From the NCBI GenBank assembly GCA_937862885.1, contig CALMEE010000039.1:1-64000 (forward strand): a stretch of DNA of 64,000 nt, in the 5' to 3' direction. The translations under genes were made by a program, and so were the position numbers. The notes below the pieces were generated by a model. It searched no databases and was not told the DNA's origin. It saw nothing but the letters and a program-made list of their open reading frames with translations. Position 1 is the stretch's first letter. Every line of letters starts with the position of its first letter. This document shows, piece after piece, positions 9,709 to 19,013 of the stretch. The DNA is from an uncultured Planctomycetaceae bacterium (GTDB taxonomy: Bacteria > Planctomycetota > Planctomycetia > Pirellulales > Pirellulaceae).

Positions 9709-10057
9709 CCAAAGATTCTCAAACTACCGACGATCCATAATTGGAGTTATCAGCCTTGCTTTGCTGATCCTGGCGGGTGGATTATGGTTTGCGGTTGACC
9801 AAACTCAAGACCACTTAAGTCTTGCGACCGGCGTCTGTGTTCGGTTGGGTTTGGTTTTAGGCTCTATTTGGCTAGCCTGGCCACAACTGAAACGCTGGAC
9901 TCATTTCTTACCCAAGCTATTGCTATTGGGTGTTGGATTCATTCTGATTATCGGCGTGGTTTTCTCAAGAAAGTTGCTTCCGTTCGCACTGTTGTTGGTA
10001 ACGTTGGTAATCGTATTGCAACTCGCCGCACGTTTCCTGAGGATGTTCCAACGTTGA
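9701..10057 (+). CDS. Small multi-pass membrane protein, unknown function
   Basis: 118 residues with four predicted membrane segments (about residues 12-31, 40-60, 70-86 and 89-112). The start is TTG and overlaps the upstream isomerase/epimerase gene by 8 bases, a sign of translational coupling. No family is recognised. Confidence 0.65.
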   Translation: MSDQRFSNYRRSIIGVISLALLILAGGLWFAVDQTQDHLSLATGVCVRLGLVLGSIWLAWPQLKRWTHFLPKLLLLGVGFILIIGVVFSRKLLPFALLLVTLVIVLQLAARFLRMFQR

Positions 10058-10175
10058 TCGATGGCTTACGGTGCTACGTCGCACGCATCCGAGTGCCAAC
10101 CAAAGGTTTCGTTCAACATTGGTACGGCACAAGTTGTCGCAAAAACCGGATTCGGTTATCGTATATCGGCATAAC

Positions 10176-10203
10176 CACTGGCCAGTGCAGCGGGGCTTTT
10201 TTT
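10176..10203 (+). terminator. Possible terminator or operator
   Basis: A perfect 12-base palindrome CACTGGCCAGTG (10176-10187) precedes a GC-rich stretch and a run of seven T (10197-10203). It lies between the membrane protein and hydrolase genes. As a palindrome without a loop it could equally be a protein-binding site. Confidence 0.3.
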
Positions 10204-10232
10204 GTCGTCAACTATTGCTGGAACTAACACTT

Positions 10233-12134
10233 ATGAACCACTCATTTATCAAAATAACTGCAATCGTTTCAGCGACTTGTTGGCTCATGTTGGCCATTCA
10301 CAACCATTTGTATGCTCAACAAGATTTGCTCCCAGTTGCCCAGCAGTATTCGAAAACCGAATACCGCATTCGTATGCGGGACGGAGTTCATCTGCATACC
10401 GTGGTCTTTGCACCGCGGGATCGCAGCAAGACCTATCCGATCATCTTGAACCGCACGCCTTATAGCTGCCAACCTTATGGATTGGAAAATTATCCTAACC
10501 GAATTGGGCCCGAGATTCTGCAGAGCGAAGGTTACATCTTTGTGAAACAGGATGTGCGCGGTCGTTGGATGAGTGAAGGGACTTTTGATAATATGCGCCC
10601 GCACGTTTCTGGAACTTCGAATATCGATGAGAGCAGTGATACGTACGATACGATCCAATGGTTGATGGACAACTTGGATAACCACAACGGCAAGGTTGGG
10701 ATCATGGGCATTTCCTATCCAGGATTCTATGCTGCGGCCGCGCTTCCAGAGGCTCATCCTGCTTTGGTCGCGTCGTCACCACAGGCTCCAATTGCCGATT
10801 TCTATTTCGATGACTTTCACCATCATGGTGCCTTCACGCTCATGTATTGGATAGCCACTGCCACCTTCGGATACCAGCATAATGGCCCGACCACACAGGC
10901 TTGGTATCGTAGCCCACAAGTAGACACGCGAGACGCTTACCAGTTTTATTTGGATCTTGGTCCGCTGAAAAATACAGAGAGATACTACGGCAAAGACAAT
11001 TTCTTTTGGCAGCAGATTGTCGAACACCCGAACTATGATGAATTCTGGCAGCGTCGGAGCATCTTGCCACACCTCAAGAATATCGGCTCCAACGTTATGG
11101 TCGTCGGCGGGTGGTTCGATGCTGAAGATCTTTATGGGCCTTTGCAAATCTTTAAGACAATCGAGGAAAATAACGCAGGAATCTACAACGTGCTGGTAAT
11201 GGGGCCCTGGGGCCACGGCGATTGGGCACGAGCCGGTCAACACACGATGGTTGGTAATATCGTATTCGGGGAGAGGATATCGGATTGGTACCAACGTGAA
11301 ATTGAAGCCCCTTTCTTCCGCCACTTTCTAAAGGAACAAGGGGAGCTTCCGGCTTGGAAAGCATTGGTTTTCGATACAGGTCGAAATGAGTGGAAGGCAT
11401 TTGATGCGTGGCCACCAAGACAATCAGAAACCACAAGTTTCTATTTGGGTGCGGGAAAAAAATTGACCATGAGTTCCCCGGATGAAGCAGGGAGCTATTC
11501 GGAGTTCACCAGCGATCCTAACTCGCCAGTTCCCTATCGTCAGCGCGATCAACTCACCATCCGATTTACACCCAGACCCTACATGACGGACGACCAGCGA
11601 TTCGCATCAAACCACCCTGACGTACTTGTGTTCGAGTCAGACATCCTCAGCGATGACATCACATTAGCTGGAGACATCCATGCTCACCTCCTAGTGAGTA
11701 CTGATCAAACCGATGCCGATTGGATCGTAAAGTTGATTGACGTTTATCCAGCGGACACACGGAACCACTCCGCCACTCCACCAAGTGTTTCACTTGCCGG
11801 TTATCAGCAAATGGTGCGCAGTGAGATTTTCCGTGGGCGGTTTCGCAATAGCTATTCCGCACCGGAGCCATTTGTTCCCAACGAGGTCACGCCTGTAACC
11901 GTTCCCTTGCAAGACGTTTTCCACACATTCAAACGTGGTCATCGCATTATGGTTCACGTTCAGAGTTCTTGGTTTCCACTATTTGATCGCAATCCACAAA
12001 AATATGTGAATAATATCTACAAAGCGTCGGCGTCCGATTTCTCCAAGGCGACACGTCGCGTCTTCCACAACAAAAATCACGCTAGTCGACTCGAATTCCG
12101 CATTCTTCGGGGTTCGCAAGCCGAAACGAAGTGA
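10233..12134 (+). CDS. Secreted CocE/NonD family hydrolase
   Basis: 633 residues from the ATG at 10233; an upstream frame reaches back to 10071, but the residues at 10233 begin a clear signal peptide (Lys, then a hydrophobic core ending near HLYAQQ). This is an X-prolyl dipeptidyl-peptidase-like alpha/beta hydrolase (CocE/NonD, acylase family), with the start YRIRMRDGVHLHTVVFAPRD, the oxyanion-type stretch VRGRWMSEGTF and the nucleophile elbow GIMGISYPGFYAAAALPEA. The C-terminal part is the jelly-roll domain usual in these enzymes (DILSDDITLAGDIHAHLLVS onward). It cleaves ester or amide bonds, substrate unknown, most likely in the periplasm. Confidence 0.9.
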   Translation: MNHSFIKITAIVSATCWLMLAIHNHLYAQQDLLPVAQQYSKTEYRIRMRDGVHLHTVVFAPRDRSKTYPIILNRTPYSCQPYGLENYPNRIGPEILQSEGYIFVKQDVRGRWMSEGTFDNMRPHVSGTSNIDESSDTYDTIQWLMDNLDNHNGKVGIMGISYPGFYAAAALPEAHPALVASSPQAPIADFYFDDFHHHGAFTLMYWIATATFGYQHNGPTTQAWYRSPQVDTRDAYQFYLDLGPLKNTERYYGKDNFFWQQIVEHPNYDEFWQRRSILPHLKNIGSNVMVVGGWFDAEDLYGPLQIFKTIEENNAGIYNVLVMGPWGHGDWARAGQHTMVGNIVFGERISDWYQREIEAPFFRHFLKEQGELPAWKALVFDTGRNEWKAFDAWPPRQSETTSFYLGAGKKLTMSSPDEAGSYSEFTSDPNSPVPYRQRDQLTIRFTPRPYMTDDQRFASNHPDVLVFESDILSDDITLAGDIHAHLLVSTDQTDADWIVKLIDVYPADTRNHSATPPSVSLAGYQQMVRSEIFRGRFRNSYSAPEPFVPNEVTPVTVPLQDVFHTFKRGHRIMVHVQSSWFPLFDRNPQKYVNNIYKASASDFSKATRRVFHNKNHASRLEFRILRGSQAETK

Positions 12135-12559
12135 CCTCGGCTCTCAAAAAGTGTTCACAGCTTTAAGTTTTGATGGGCCATTTGTTCGACATTAGACGAG
12201 AGCAAGAAACCAAGCATGACACCACCGAATCAACCGCTCTGTGCTTCGGTTGAATTGAGCGCAATACTCGTCAATTGCAAGTGTTGCAGCGTTTGAGAAC
12301 CGTTGTCGTCAGTCTAAACTCGCGTCGCGCGAGTTGCTCAACCGAGAGCGGCCCTGAACATCTTGATCAACTTGGTAGCGTACACAGTCCAAAAAATTTT
12401 CTCTGTCTGGGGACTGCAATTGCTGGCCAATGCAGGTAGAATCTTGTTCAATTAACATCGCAACTATCGACCGAGCCAACCAAGGTTGAATACAACAGAT
12501 TACGTGGTTGGCCATCAAAGGTCGTGGCGCCGGTATTGGATGGGTAGGAGAGCAAATTG
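12135..12559. other. Intergenic, nothing recognised
   Basis: About 425 bases. No gene, RNA or strong hairpin seen; the 3' part should carry the promoter of the AbgT-like gene, whose GGAG Shine-Dalgarno is at 12547-12550. Confidence 0.45.
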
Positions 12560-14380
12560 ATGGCGGGTCAAAATACTGAAGAACGCCGTGGCGTACTCGT
12601 ACGTTTTCTGGACATGGTTGAATGGATCGGAAATAAGCTGCCTGATCCAGTAGTGTTGTTCCTGATCGGCATTGTAATTGTCTGGGGTCTGTCGGCACTG
12701 CTGTCAATGGTGAGCTTCACTGAACTAGATCCGCGCGCCTTGCCGAAAGAAGTCCCCATCAAAATAAAGAACATGTTCAGCTTGACTGAATTCGCGGGGT
12801 TATTGGCGAACATGGTGAATCAGTTCGTGAATTTCCCGCCGTTAGGTGTGGTGCTGGTCGCATTGTTAGGTGTGGGAGTGGCTGAATATTCGGGCTTCAT
12901 CAATGCGGTCTTGAAGTCGATGCTCGACTTTACTCCCAAGATGCTGCTCACTCCCATGGTGATCCTTGTAGCCATCATCAGCCACACTGCTGCCGACGCT
13001 GGATACGTGTTAGTGATTCCATTAGCAGGGCTAATGTTTCACGCAGCGGGACGTCATCCGCTGGCTGGAATTGCGGCAGCCTTTGCTGGGGTTTCCGGCG
13101 GATTCAGCGCTAATTTTGTCCCATCAGGAATCGATCCATTGTTGGCAGGTTTGACCGAAGTTGGCGCCAATATTGCTGACACGAATTACTCAGTCAATCC
13201 TCTGTGCAATTGGTACTTCACTGCGGTTTCTTCGTTCTTGATTATTATTGTGGGTTGGGTGATTACCGACTCCTTGATCGAGCCCAAATTGAAGTCGACT
13301 CCGGTCGACGGCGATCCAAAAGACATTCCAGTGATGGAAACGTTGTCTCCCCTTGATCGTAAAGCGATGGTGTGCGGTTTAATTGCAATGTCGATTGGCG
13401 TTTTGTTATTGATCGTTTGGGCATGGCCCACCACTTCTGCATTGCGTGATAAATTTGGTTCGCTTACATCGAACCGCAACGCCGTATCCGATTTGGGTTT
13501 TGATTTGGTCAAAGAGCAAGACCAGTTTCGAGTTACTGCATTGGTTCCCACAGGTGCCGGAGCTGCTGCTGGTTTGGCGGAGGGTGATATTCTTCTGGCG
13601 ATTAAAGGCATTTCGGTAGCTGACTATCTCAGCGGTCGGGAAGCTCCTAGAGTTCTCAAGCCTGATGTGCCATTGTTGATCGAGAGTTCCCGCGAGGGAG
13701 TCATCACGTCATCGATCTTGACGCCCAAGTCAGTTCCCGGCGCGCCGTTGATGAGCTCCATTGTTCCACTCATCTTTATCTTTTTCGTGATCCCCGGCAT
13801 TGTTCATGGATACATCTCTGGCAAATTTCAGAATCACCGGGATGTAATTAAGGGCATGTCGAAATCGATGGAGTCAATGGCCTATTATCTGGTGCTCGTA
13901 TTTTTTGTGGCGATATTTATCTATGTCTTCAACGCATCAAATATCGGCGTTCTTTTGGCGGTTAAGGGTGCCGGGCTTTTGAAAGGGCAACCACCGATTG
14001 TCATCATCATTGGCATCATTCTATTGACGGCACTTGTCAATCTGCTGGTTGGTTCCGCCAGCGCCAAGTGGGCCATGCTGGCTCCGATATTCGTGCCCAT
14101 GTTGATGATTCTGGGTATCTCACCTGAATTGGCACAAGCGTCTTACCGCGTGGGCGATTCGACAACAAATATCATTACGCCGCTAATGCCCTATTTCCCA
14201 CTCGTGGTTATTTATTGCCAAAGATATTTCAGCAAGACCGGTATCGGTACATTGACTTCGCTGATGCTGCCGTACTCGGTGTGCCTGCTCGTCTTGTGGT
14301 CAGTATTTCTAATTATCTACTGGCAAATCGGTTTCCCGCTGGGAATCGATGGCGGTTACGAGTACGTGAAGGCCGAATAG
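12560..14380 (+). CDS. AbgT-family transporter with inserted PDZ-like domain
   Basis: 606 residues from ATG 12560 (a TTG lies just before it). The membrane parts match the AbgT family (p-aminobenzoyl-glutamate uptake or drug efflux): VEWIGNKLPDPVVLF, SHTAADAGYVLVIPLAGLMF, GFSANFVPSGIDPLLAGLT and, near the end, SASAKWAMLAPIFVPMLMIL and YRVGDSTTNIITPLMPYFPL. Unusually, residues about 311-392 (13487-13732) form a PDZ-like domain, with VTALVPTGAGAAAGLAEGDI and LLAIKGISV, between two membrane segments. Canonical AbgT proteins have only a short loop there. It probably acts as an inner-membrane proton-coupled transporter; substrate unknown. Confidence 0.88.
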   Translation: MAGQNTEERRGVLVRFLDMVEWIGNKLPDPVVLFLIGIVIVWGLSALLSMVSFTELDPRALPKEVPIKIKNMFSLTEFAGLLANMVNQFVNFPPLGVVLVALLGVGVAEYSGFINAVLKSMLDFTPKMLLTPMVILVAIISHTAADAGYVLVIPLAGLMFHAAGRHPLAGIAAAFAGVSGGFSANFVPSGIDPLLAGLTEVGANIADTNYSVNPLCNWYFTAVSSFLIIIVGWVITDSLIEPKLKSTPVDGDPKDIPVMETLSPLDRKAMVCGLIAMSIGVLLLIVWAWPTTSALRDKFGSLTSNRNAVSDLGFDLVKEQDQFRVTALVPTGAGAAAGLAEGDILLAIKGISVADYLSGREAPRVLKPDVPLLIESSREGVITSSILTPKSVPGAPLMSSIVPLIFIFFVIPGIVHGYISGKFQNHRDVIKGMSKSMESMAYYLVLVFFVAIFIYVFNASNIGVLLAVKGAGLLKGQPPIVIIIGIILLTALVNLLVGSASAKWAMLAPIFVPMLMILGISPELAQASYRVGDSTTNIITPLMPYFPLVVIYCQRYFSKTGIGTLTSLMLPYSVCLLVLWSVFLIIYWQIGFPLGIDGGYEYVKAE

Positions 14381-14475
14381 TCAGAATTCTTGCGAACAAT
14401 TAGCCGCGCAGCGGGCGAAGGCATTTCGTTCGCTTGATGGCTGGATGATCACCCACACCGCTTGTTCCGGCCGTT

Positions 14476-15705
14476 TCAAATACGCGGGTTCGTCGGATTG
14501 TCGTTTAGCCCGTCGCCGGCTCGCTCAAATAACGCGACGCTGTTCGTGAATCCGTGCAGAAAGTTATGACTGCCTATCGGCCCAATTTCACCGGCAGCAA
14601 AAAAACCGGCAATCGGCAAAGGCCCCAAAAAGTCTTGAATCAACTTCGAGTCATGATGCGGAACGTTGAATAATCTTGTTCCACGCCCGTTGCATGTGAA
14701 CGACAAACCGCCAATCAAATGAGACTTTCGATTGCGCGCGTGAAGGCTGAGAAGGTTTTGCAATTCAAGTTGAGCGGACGCCATATCGCGCAAATGAAAT
14801 TGGATGGACTGGCCATTGCGTACATAATCGCCGACCACGAGACCGTTGGAGTCTTCATCAATTCCAACGACATTGCGAATGAGATACTCTGTGCCCGGCA
14901 GTCCGGTCATTCGCTCGTCAACCACTCGTCCAAAATGGAGTCCCTGTCGCATTAACCCTCTGTCGCGCTGACTCAGGCCGTTAAATAGGTTTTGCACCTG
15001 TTGCAATACCGGTTTACCACCCAACTCTAGAATCAGGTTTCGCTCGCTTTTCGTAATTATGAATGGGTTGCCAATGGCACGGCACCCTTGCGAAACTAAT
15101 GACCGGAGGCGAATGTCGCCCTGAAAACGCAGTACCAAACTACCTTGGTCATAAGTATCTTGCCCTGAAATCAAGAGGCAATCTCTAGGACCGGAAATAC
15201 CGCTGACCATGCCCCCCACAATTTTGACACCAGGCCGATCTTCATTCATACGATTCAGCCACACATCCATCGGAAAAGAGTAGGGATCAGCGATGGCGAC
15301 CATAAACGTTGATTCTTCCCACTCACCGAGCCATTCGTCTGGCCAGCCAATGAAGGCCCCTCCATCAGAATGCGGATCAAATTTCAAAATTGTGGATGTG
15401 ATGCTCGCCCCAGGCATGCTGGCAGCCCATATCGAAATCGCTGGCTCGCGCTCAAATTCAGTGCCTTGGCAAAGCACGGATTCAGCGGTGCAACCATAAA
15501 CGTGTTTAGTTCCCAATCGCTCAGAAACGAGGTGGACATGGTCATCCAATTGGTTGGCCAAATGACTGGTAACAAAAACAAAGACTAAGTCGACGTTTGC
15601 ATCCAAGTGATCCAGTAAATCGCCGGTGGCACGTTCGAGCAAAATCGAGAGCTGCTCCCCCATGGCACTGACGGTTGCCGCTTTGAACAAGTTTGCTGAT
15701 GCCAT
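14476..15705 (-). CDS. Stand-alone FIST domain sensor protein
   Basis: About 409 residues from the ATG at 15705; the frame extends to 15747. The N-terminal part matches FIST_N (DLVFVFVTSHLANQLDDHVH, then YGCTAESVLCQG), and the C-terminal part matches FIST_C, with the conserved stretches GGLSFTCNGRGTRLF and PIAGFFAAGEIGPIGSHNFL. FIST domains bind small ligands such as amino acids and are commonly fused to kinases or cyclases; here there is no output domain. Its gene converges with the AbgT-like gene and diverges from the TolC-like gene. A sensory role is inferred from the family. Confidence 0.88.
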   Translation of the reverse strand: MASANLFKAATVSAMGEQLSILLERATGDLLDHLDANVDLVFVFVTSHLANQLDDHVHLVSERLGTKHVYGCTAESVLCQGTEFEREPAISIWAASMPGASITSTILKFDPHSDGGAFIGWPDEWLGEWEESTFMVAIADPYSFPMDVWLNRMNEDRPGVKIVGGMVSGISGPRDCLLISGQDTYDQGSLVLRFQGDIRLRSLVSQGCRAIGNPFIITKSERNLILELGGKPVLQQVQNLFNGLSQRDRGLMRQGLHFGRVVDERMTGLPGTEYLIRNVVGIDEDSNGLVVGDYVRNGQSIQFHLRDMASAQLELQNLLSLHARNRKSHLIGGLSFTCNGRGTRLFNVPHHDSKLIQDFLGPLPIAGFFAAGEIGPIGSHNFLHGFTNSVALFERAGDGLNDNPTNPRI

Positions 15706-16295
15706 GAGATTCTTTCGAGACGAATACTTAAGGTGATCGGCCACCATGTTAACCGCGACCGAGCTTCATTCTTAGGACGTACTTGACGCCACAAAACCTA
15801 ATTCCGCTTGAGTTCTTTTGGAGCGGCAGAAATAGGCCGAAAAAGGTCCACCTATTTTATAGAGAAGCAAGGGTTTTCGTAACCACGGCTGAAACATCGC
15901 CAAACGCTTGCGGAAGAACCTGGTCCACCTTGCGAACCAACAATTGCCTCCCCAGATTAAAGGTGAATTCGCAGATTATCGTTACAGGACTGCCGACCAG
16001 CAAATTCCAATCTGATAAGTTTGTGAAACCTTACCGATTATTCTGGTTCTGCTGCTTATGCGGGTCGTTCCTTATGCATCGTAGGATTTGGACTTGTAGA
16101 ACCGCTTATTCCGAAAATACGGAATGTGCAGCGATTGCAAATGATTTTCATTTTGCGGATTGCGCCGAAGGGTCATGCATTTGACGTCGAGTGGCTTGAG
16201 GCCGCGCCAGGGGAGCAATGTTTCGGCATCGGCCGAATGGCAGACCGAAACACTCACAAAAGCACGGAATCGTTTAACCCCCGAACACCAAGAAA
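15706..16295. other. Divergent intergenic region
   Basis: About 590 bases between the minus-strand FIST gene and the plus-strand TolC-like gene. Open frames here have no recognisable domain. It contains a palindromic Fur-like site at 16137-16156. Confidence 0.5.
16137..16156. promoter_or_regulatory. Fur-like palindrome
   Basis: GCAAATGATTTTCATTTTGC is a near-perfect palindrome. Aligned to the classic 19-base Fur consensus it matches about 13 positions, with the AATGAT and TCATT half sites intact. It lies 140 bases before the TolC-like gene and may link that gene to iron or another metal. Confidence 0.4.
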
Positions 16296-18221
16296 ATGAG
16301 AAATCCGATGTTAAGCAAACATCAACCGTTTGTTCAACTGACTGTCCTAATGTGCATTGCATTGATTATTGCAGCCATTGGAAATAGCATCGGATGCCGC
16401 ACATCCGCACCCGCTCGGTTTCCGACAGGAACAGCACCGTGTCAAACGCATTATCAACAAATAGAAATCCCGCGCCTGCAATACGCTGCATGTGAAGACA
16501 CGAGCGACATTCTGACTGGTCCACCGCCAACAATCAGCAATTTCGAAAGCCTGGATCCATTGCCAATGAGTTTGGAAGAGGCGATTGTATTAACCTTGCA
16601 AAACAGCAAAGTGTTGCAAAAACTTGGGGGTCGCGTCATCGCGGGACCTCAAGGGACGTCTTCGATCTACGACCCGGCGCTTCAGGCAACTAATCCGCAA
16701 CAAAGCATCGAAGCAGCATTAAGTGCTTTCGACGCACAAGTCGCCTCAAACATAACCTGGGTTCACTCCGAGCGCAAAATTAATCAAGTCTTCCCGCCCG
16801 GTTTCGGTGTTTTCAATCCAATTAACGATCAGGTCAACTTCACCTATGGCGTTTCGAAAACAGCGGCAACCGGTTCTACGTTTGGTGTGCGCAGTATCAC
16901 TGACTATTCAAAAACCAACTTCCCTAGCCGTTTCCCATCGGTTTACGAAACTACGTTACAGATCGAAGCGAGACAACCTCTATTACGGGGCTTTGGCAGT
17001 ACCGTTAATCGAATTGCCGGTCCAAACGCTCAACCCGGTTTTTATAACGGGGTCATGATCGCGCGAATTCGAAACGATATCGCCGTTGCCGATTTTGAAA
17101 TCGCCATCCGCGACTTAGTGCGTGACGTGGAGCAAACGTATTGGGAATTGTACTTTGCGTATCGTGACCTCGATGCGAAGAAACGCGCCAGGGAAGTCGC
17201 TCGTTCCACTTGGGAAAAGCGCAAAGCGCTGTTTGACGGGGGCGAAGGTCGACCGGACGAAGAAGCCCTGGCCCGACAACAATACTTCCAATTCGAAACG
17301 CAGGTACAAAATGCTTTGGCGGGACAGATTAACGGACTTCCTGGGTTACTGGGCGCCGAGCGAAATTTGCGTCGCTTGGTCGGATTGCCCAATCATGACG
17401 GACGCATCATTCAACCATCTTCGGAACCAGCCTTGGCTCCGATCCGTTATGACTGGGACCAGGCGCAATTCAACGCTATGGACCGCCGGGTCGAATTGCG
17501 TCGCCAAAAATGGAATGTCAAACAACGTGAATTGGAATTGATTGCGGCTAAACAACTCAACAAATGGCGACTGGATCTGGTCGGCCAATATGGCTGGAAA
17601 GGCTTTGGAGACAATTTGTTTGGCAGCAGCGGGCGGCCCGAAGGAAGCGCCGTTAACGACTTTTTCCAAGGTGACCTAGATGACTGGAGCTTGGGGCTCG
17701 AACTTCAGGGCCCGATCGGAAATCGTACAGGTCACTTAGCAGTCCGTAACGCCCACTTGGCCCTGGCGAGAGAACAAGCCTTGCTGAGGGAGCAACAGCG
17801 GCAAATTCTTCACGATCTTAATGCCGCATATACCGAAGTGGATCGCGCTTACTTGACCATTGCTACCAACTTCAACACGTTTCAAGCAGTGATCGACGAG
17901 TTGACTCCCAAACGCCTGCGGGCCGAAATTGGAGACGAGGATTTCTTCTTCTTGCTTAATGCACAACAAATCGCAGCCCAAACCGAGACGGCTTTCCACC
18001 GAGCGGTTGTCGACTACAATTTGGCCTTGCTCAACTTCAATTTTCAGTCCGGAGAACTTCTAAGCAGTTTCGGAATTAACTTGCTGGAAGGGGAGTGGAG
18101 TGAGGCAGCTCAAATCGACATGATCGAAAACGCCAACCAATTTCTGGAGATCGACCGAAGCCGCCGCTCAATGGATTTGCCAGCAGTTACTCGTGGCGCC
18201 TTCGATCAGGGATTGAATTAA
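16296..18221 (+). CDS. TolC-family outer membrane efflux lipoprotein
   Basis: 641 residues. The N-terminus has a membrane segment and a plausible lipobox (SIGC, Cys about residue 34). The rest is the TolC fold: PMSLEEAIVLTLQNSKVLQK near the start, long amphipathic helices with Gln, Ala and Glu, the mid-region signature LVRDVEQTYWELYFAYRDLDA and a second half repeating the pattern (ALAREQALLREQQRQILHDL and onward). Such proteins form trimeric outer-membrane channels for type I secretion or RND efflux. No inner-membrane partner is adjacent. ATG 16308 is an alternative start. A Fur-like palindrome lies upstream. Confidence 0.9.
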   Translation: MRNPMLSKHQPFVQLTVLMCIALIIAAIGNSIGCRTSAPARFPTGTAPCQTHYQQIEIPRLQYAACEDTSDILTGPPPTISNFESLDPLPMSLEEAIVLTLQNSKVLQKLGGRVIAGPQGTSSIYDPALQATNPQQSIEAALSAFDAQVASNITWVHSERKINQVFPPGFGVFNPINDQVNFTYGVSKTAATGSTFGVRSITDYSKTNFPSRFPSVYETTLQIEARQPLLRGFGSTVNRIAGPNAQPGFYNGVMIARIRNDIAVADFEIAIRDLVRDVEQTYWELYFAYRDLDAKKRAREVARSTWEKRKALFDGGEGRPDEEALARQQYFQFETQVQNALAGQINGLPGLLGAERNLRRLVGLPNHDGRIIQPSSEPALAPIRYDWDQAQFNAMDRRVELRRQKWNVKQRELELIAAKQLNKWRLDLVGQYGWKGFGDNLFGSSGRPEGSAVNDFFQGDLDDWSLGLELQGPIGNRTGHLAVRNAHLALAREQALLREQQRQILHDLNAAYTEVDRAYLTIATNFNTFQAVIDELTPKRLRAEIGDEDFFFLLNAQQIAAQTETAFHRAVVDYNLALLNFNFQSGELLSSFGINLLEGEWSEAAQIDMIENANQFLEIDRSRRSMDLPAVTRGAFDQGLN

Positions 18222-18338
18222 CATGTTGCCGCTTCGTGCATTCGCCAAGATTTGCCGGTCCCAGTGTGCTTTTGCGAACCTTAGCCAAGCGAAAGCCGAA
18301 AACTTAGCGTATCTTTCAAACCGATGACGAATTGTTTG

Positions 18339-19013
18339 TTAGCGTTGCGTCTTGGTGGGACTGAATGCATTGCCCAGTCGTGTAGTAAAGCTCGACCTAT
18401 TTGTGGCCGCGTTGACTTCGTCACGTACCTCGCCGGTTTGAAATGGGCCGAGTCCCAAGACTGACCACTTGTTGTCACTTGCCCGTGCGAGAGAACGTCC
18501 GCTGTCAAAGAAGATGCTGCCCGTTTCCGTTTCGTAAGCCACGATCCCGATCTTCGCCGTGCCAAATTGGCTCTGCCGATCAAATAGTCGGACTTCGGGA
18601 AGACTTAGAGGCATCGGCCCAGGCATGGCGATGGCAGGCATCCCGATGAAACTGCTGGTGTTGTCTGTGCCAACGCCGCCAGAACGAACTTCCAACGTAA
18701 TCTCTGACCCATCTTTTGCGTCGACGAGTTGGGCGCCTTGTTGCAGTAACCTATGTCGAATGGTCCCAACCAAGTATCCCTTATCAACGGCATCTAGGTA
18801 CTGACTGTCAATAAAAACTTTGCGCCCCTCAACGGGAGGCAACGGAGTCCGATCCAAGGTCTGATCGATGGCATTGGAAATCAAAAGCTGCTCGATCCCC
18901 GTTCGTGAAGTGTCAGACGTGCGCTGTGCAGTACACCCAAGAATAGCTCCAAATAATGCCAAAATCAAACAGGCAACTTGGCAAGAAGCCCAGAATCGAA
19001 GGACCAATATCAC
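18339..19013 (-). CDS. DUF6655-like lipoprotein
   Basis: 224 residues. Lipoprotein signal with lipobox ILGC (Cys about residue 27). The body has SNAIDQTLDRTPLPPVEGRK, then VFIDSQYLDAVDKGYLVGTI, a Gly/Met/Pro loop (FIGMPAIAMPGPMPLSLPEV) and KIGIVAYETETGSIFFDSGR. I associate this pattern with the planctomycete family DUF6655, from memory and without a search. Function unknown; it is probably attached to the outer membrane. It converges with the TolC-like gene, 117 bases apart, so the two are not one operon. Confidence 0.78.
   Translation of the reverse strand: MILVLRFWASCQVACLILALFGAILGCTAQRTSDTSRTGIEQLLISNAIDQTLDRTPLPPVEGRKVFIDSQYLDAVDKGYLVGTIRHRLLQQGAQLVDAKDGSEITLEVRSGGVGTDNTSSFIGMPAIAMPGPMPLSLPEVRLFDRQSQFGTAKIGIVAYETETGSIFFDSGRSLARASDNKWSVLGLGPFQTGEVRDEVNAATNRSSFTTRLGNAFSPTKTQR

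Noticed and set aside
15783-16184. 133-codon frame upstream of TolC-like gene
   Set aside because: Contains the Fur-like palindrome, no domain, and composition unlike real genes here.
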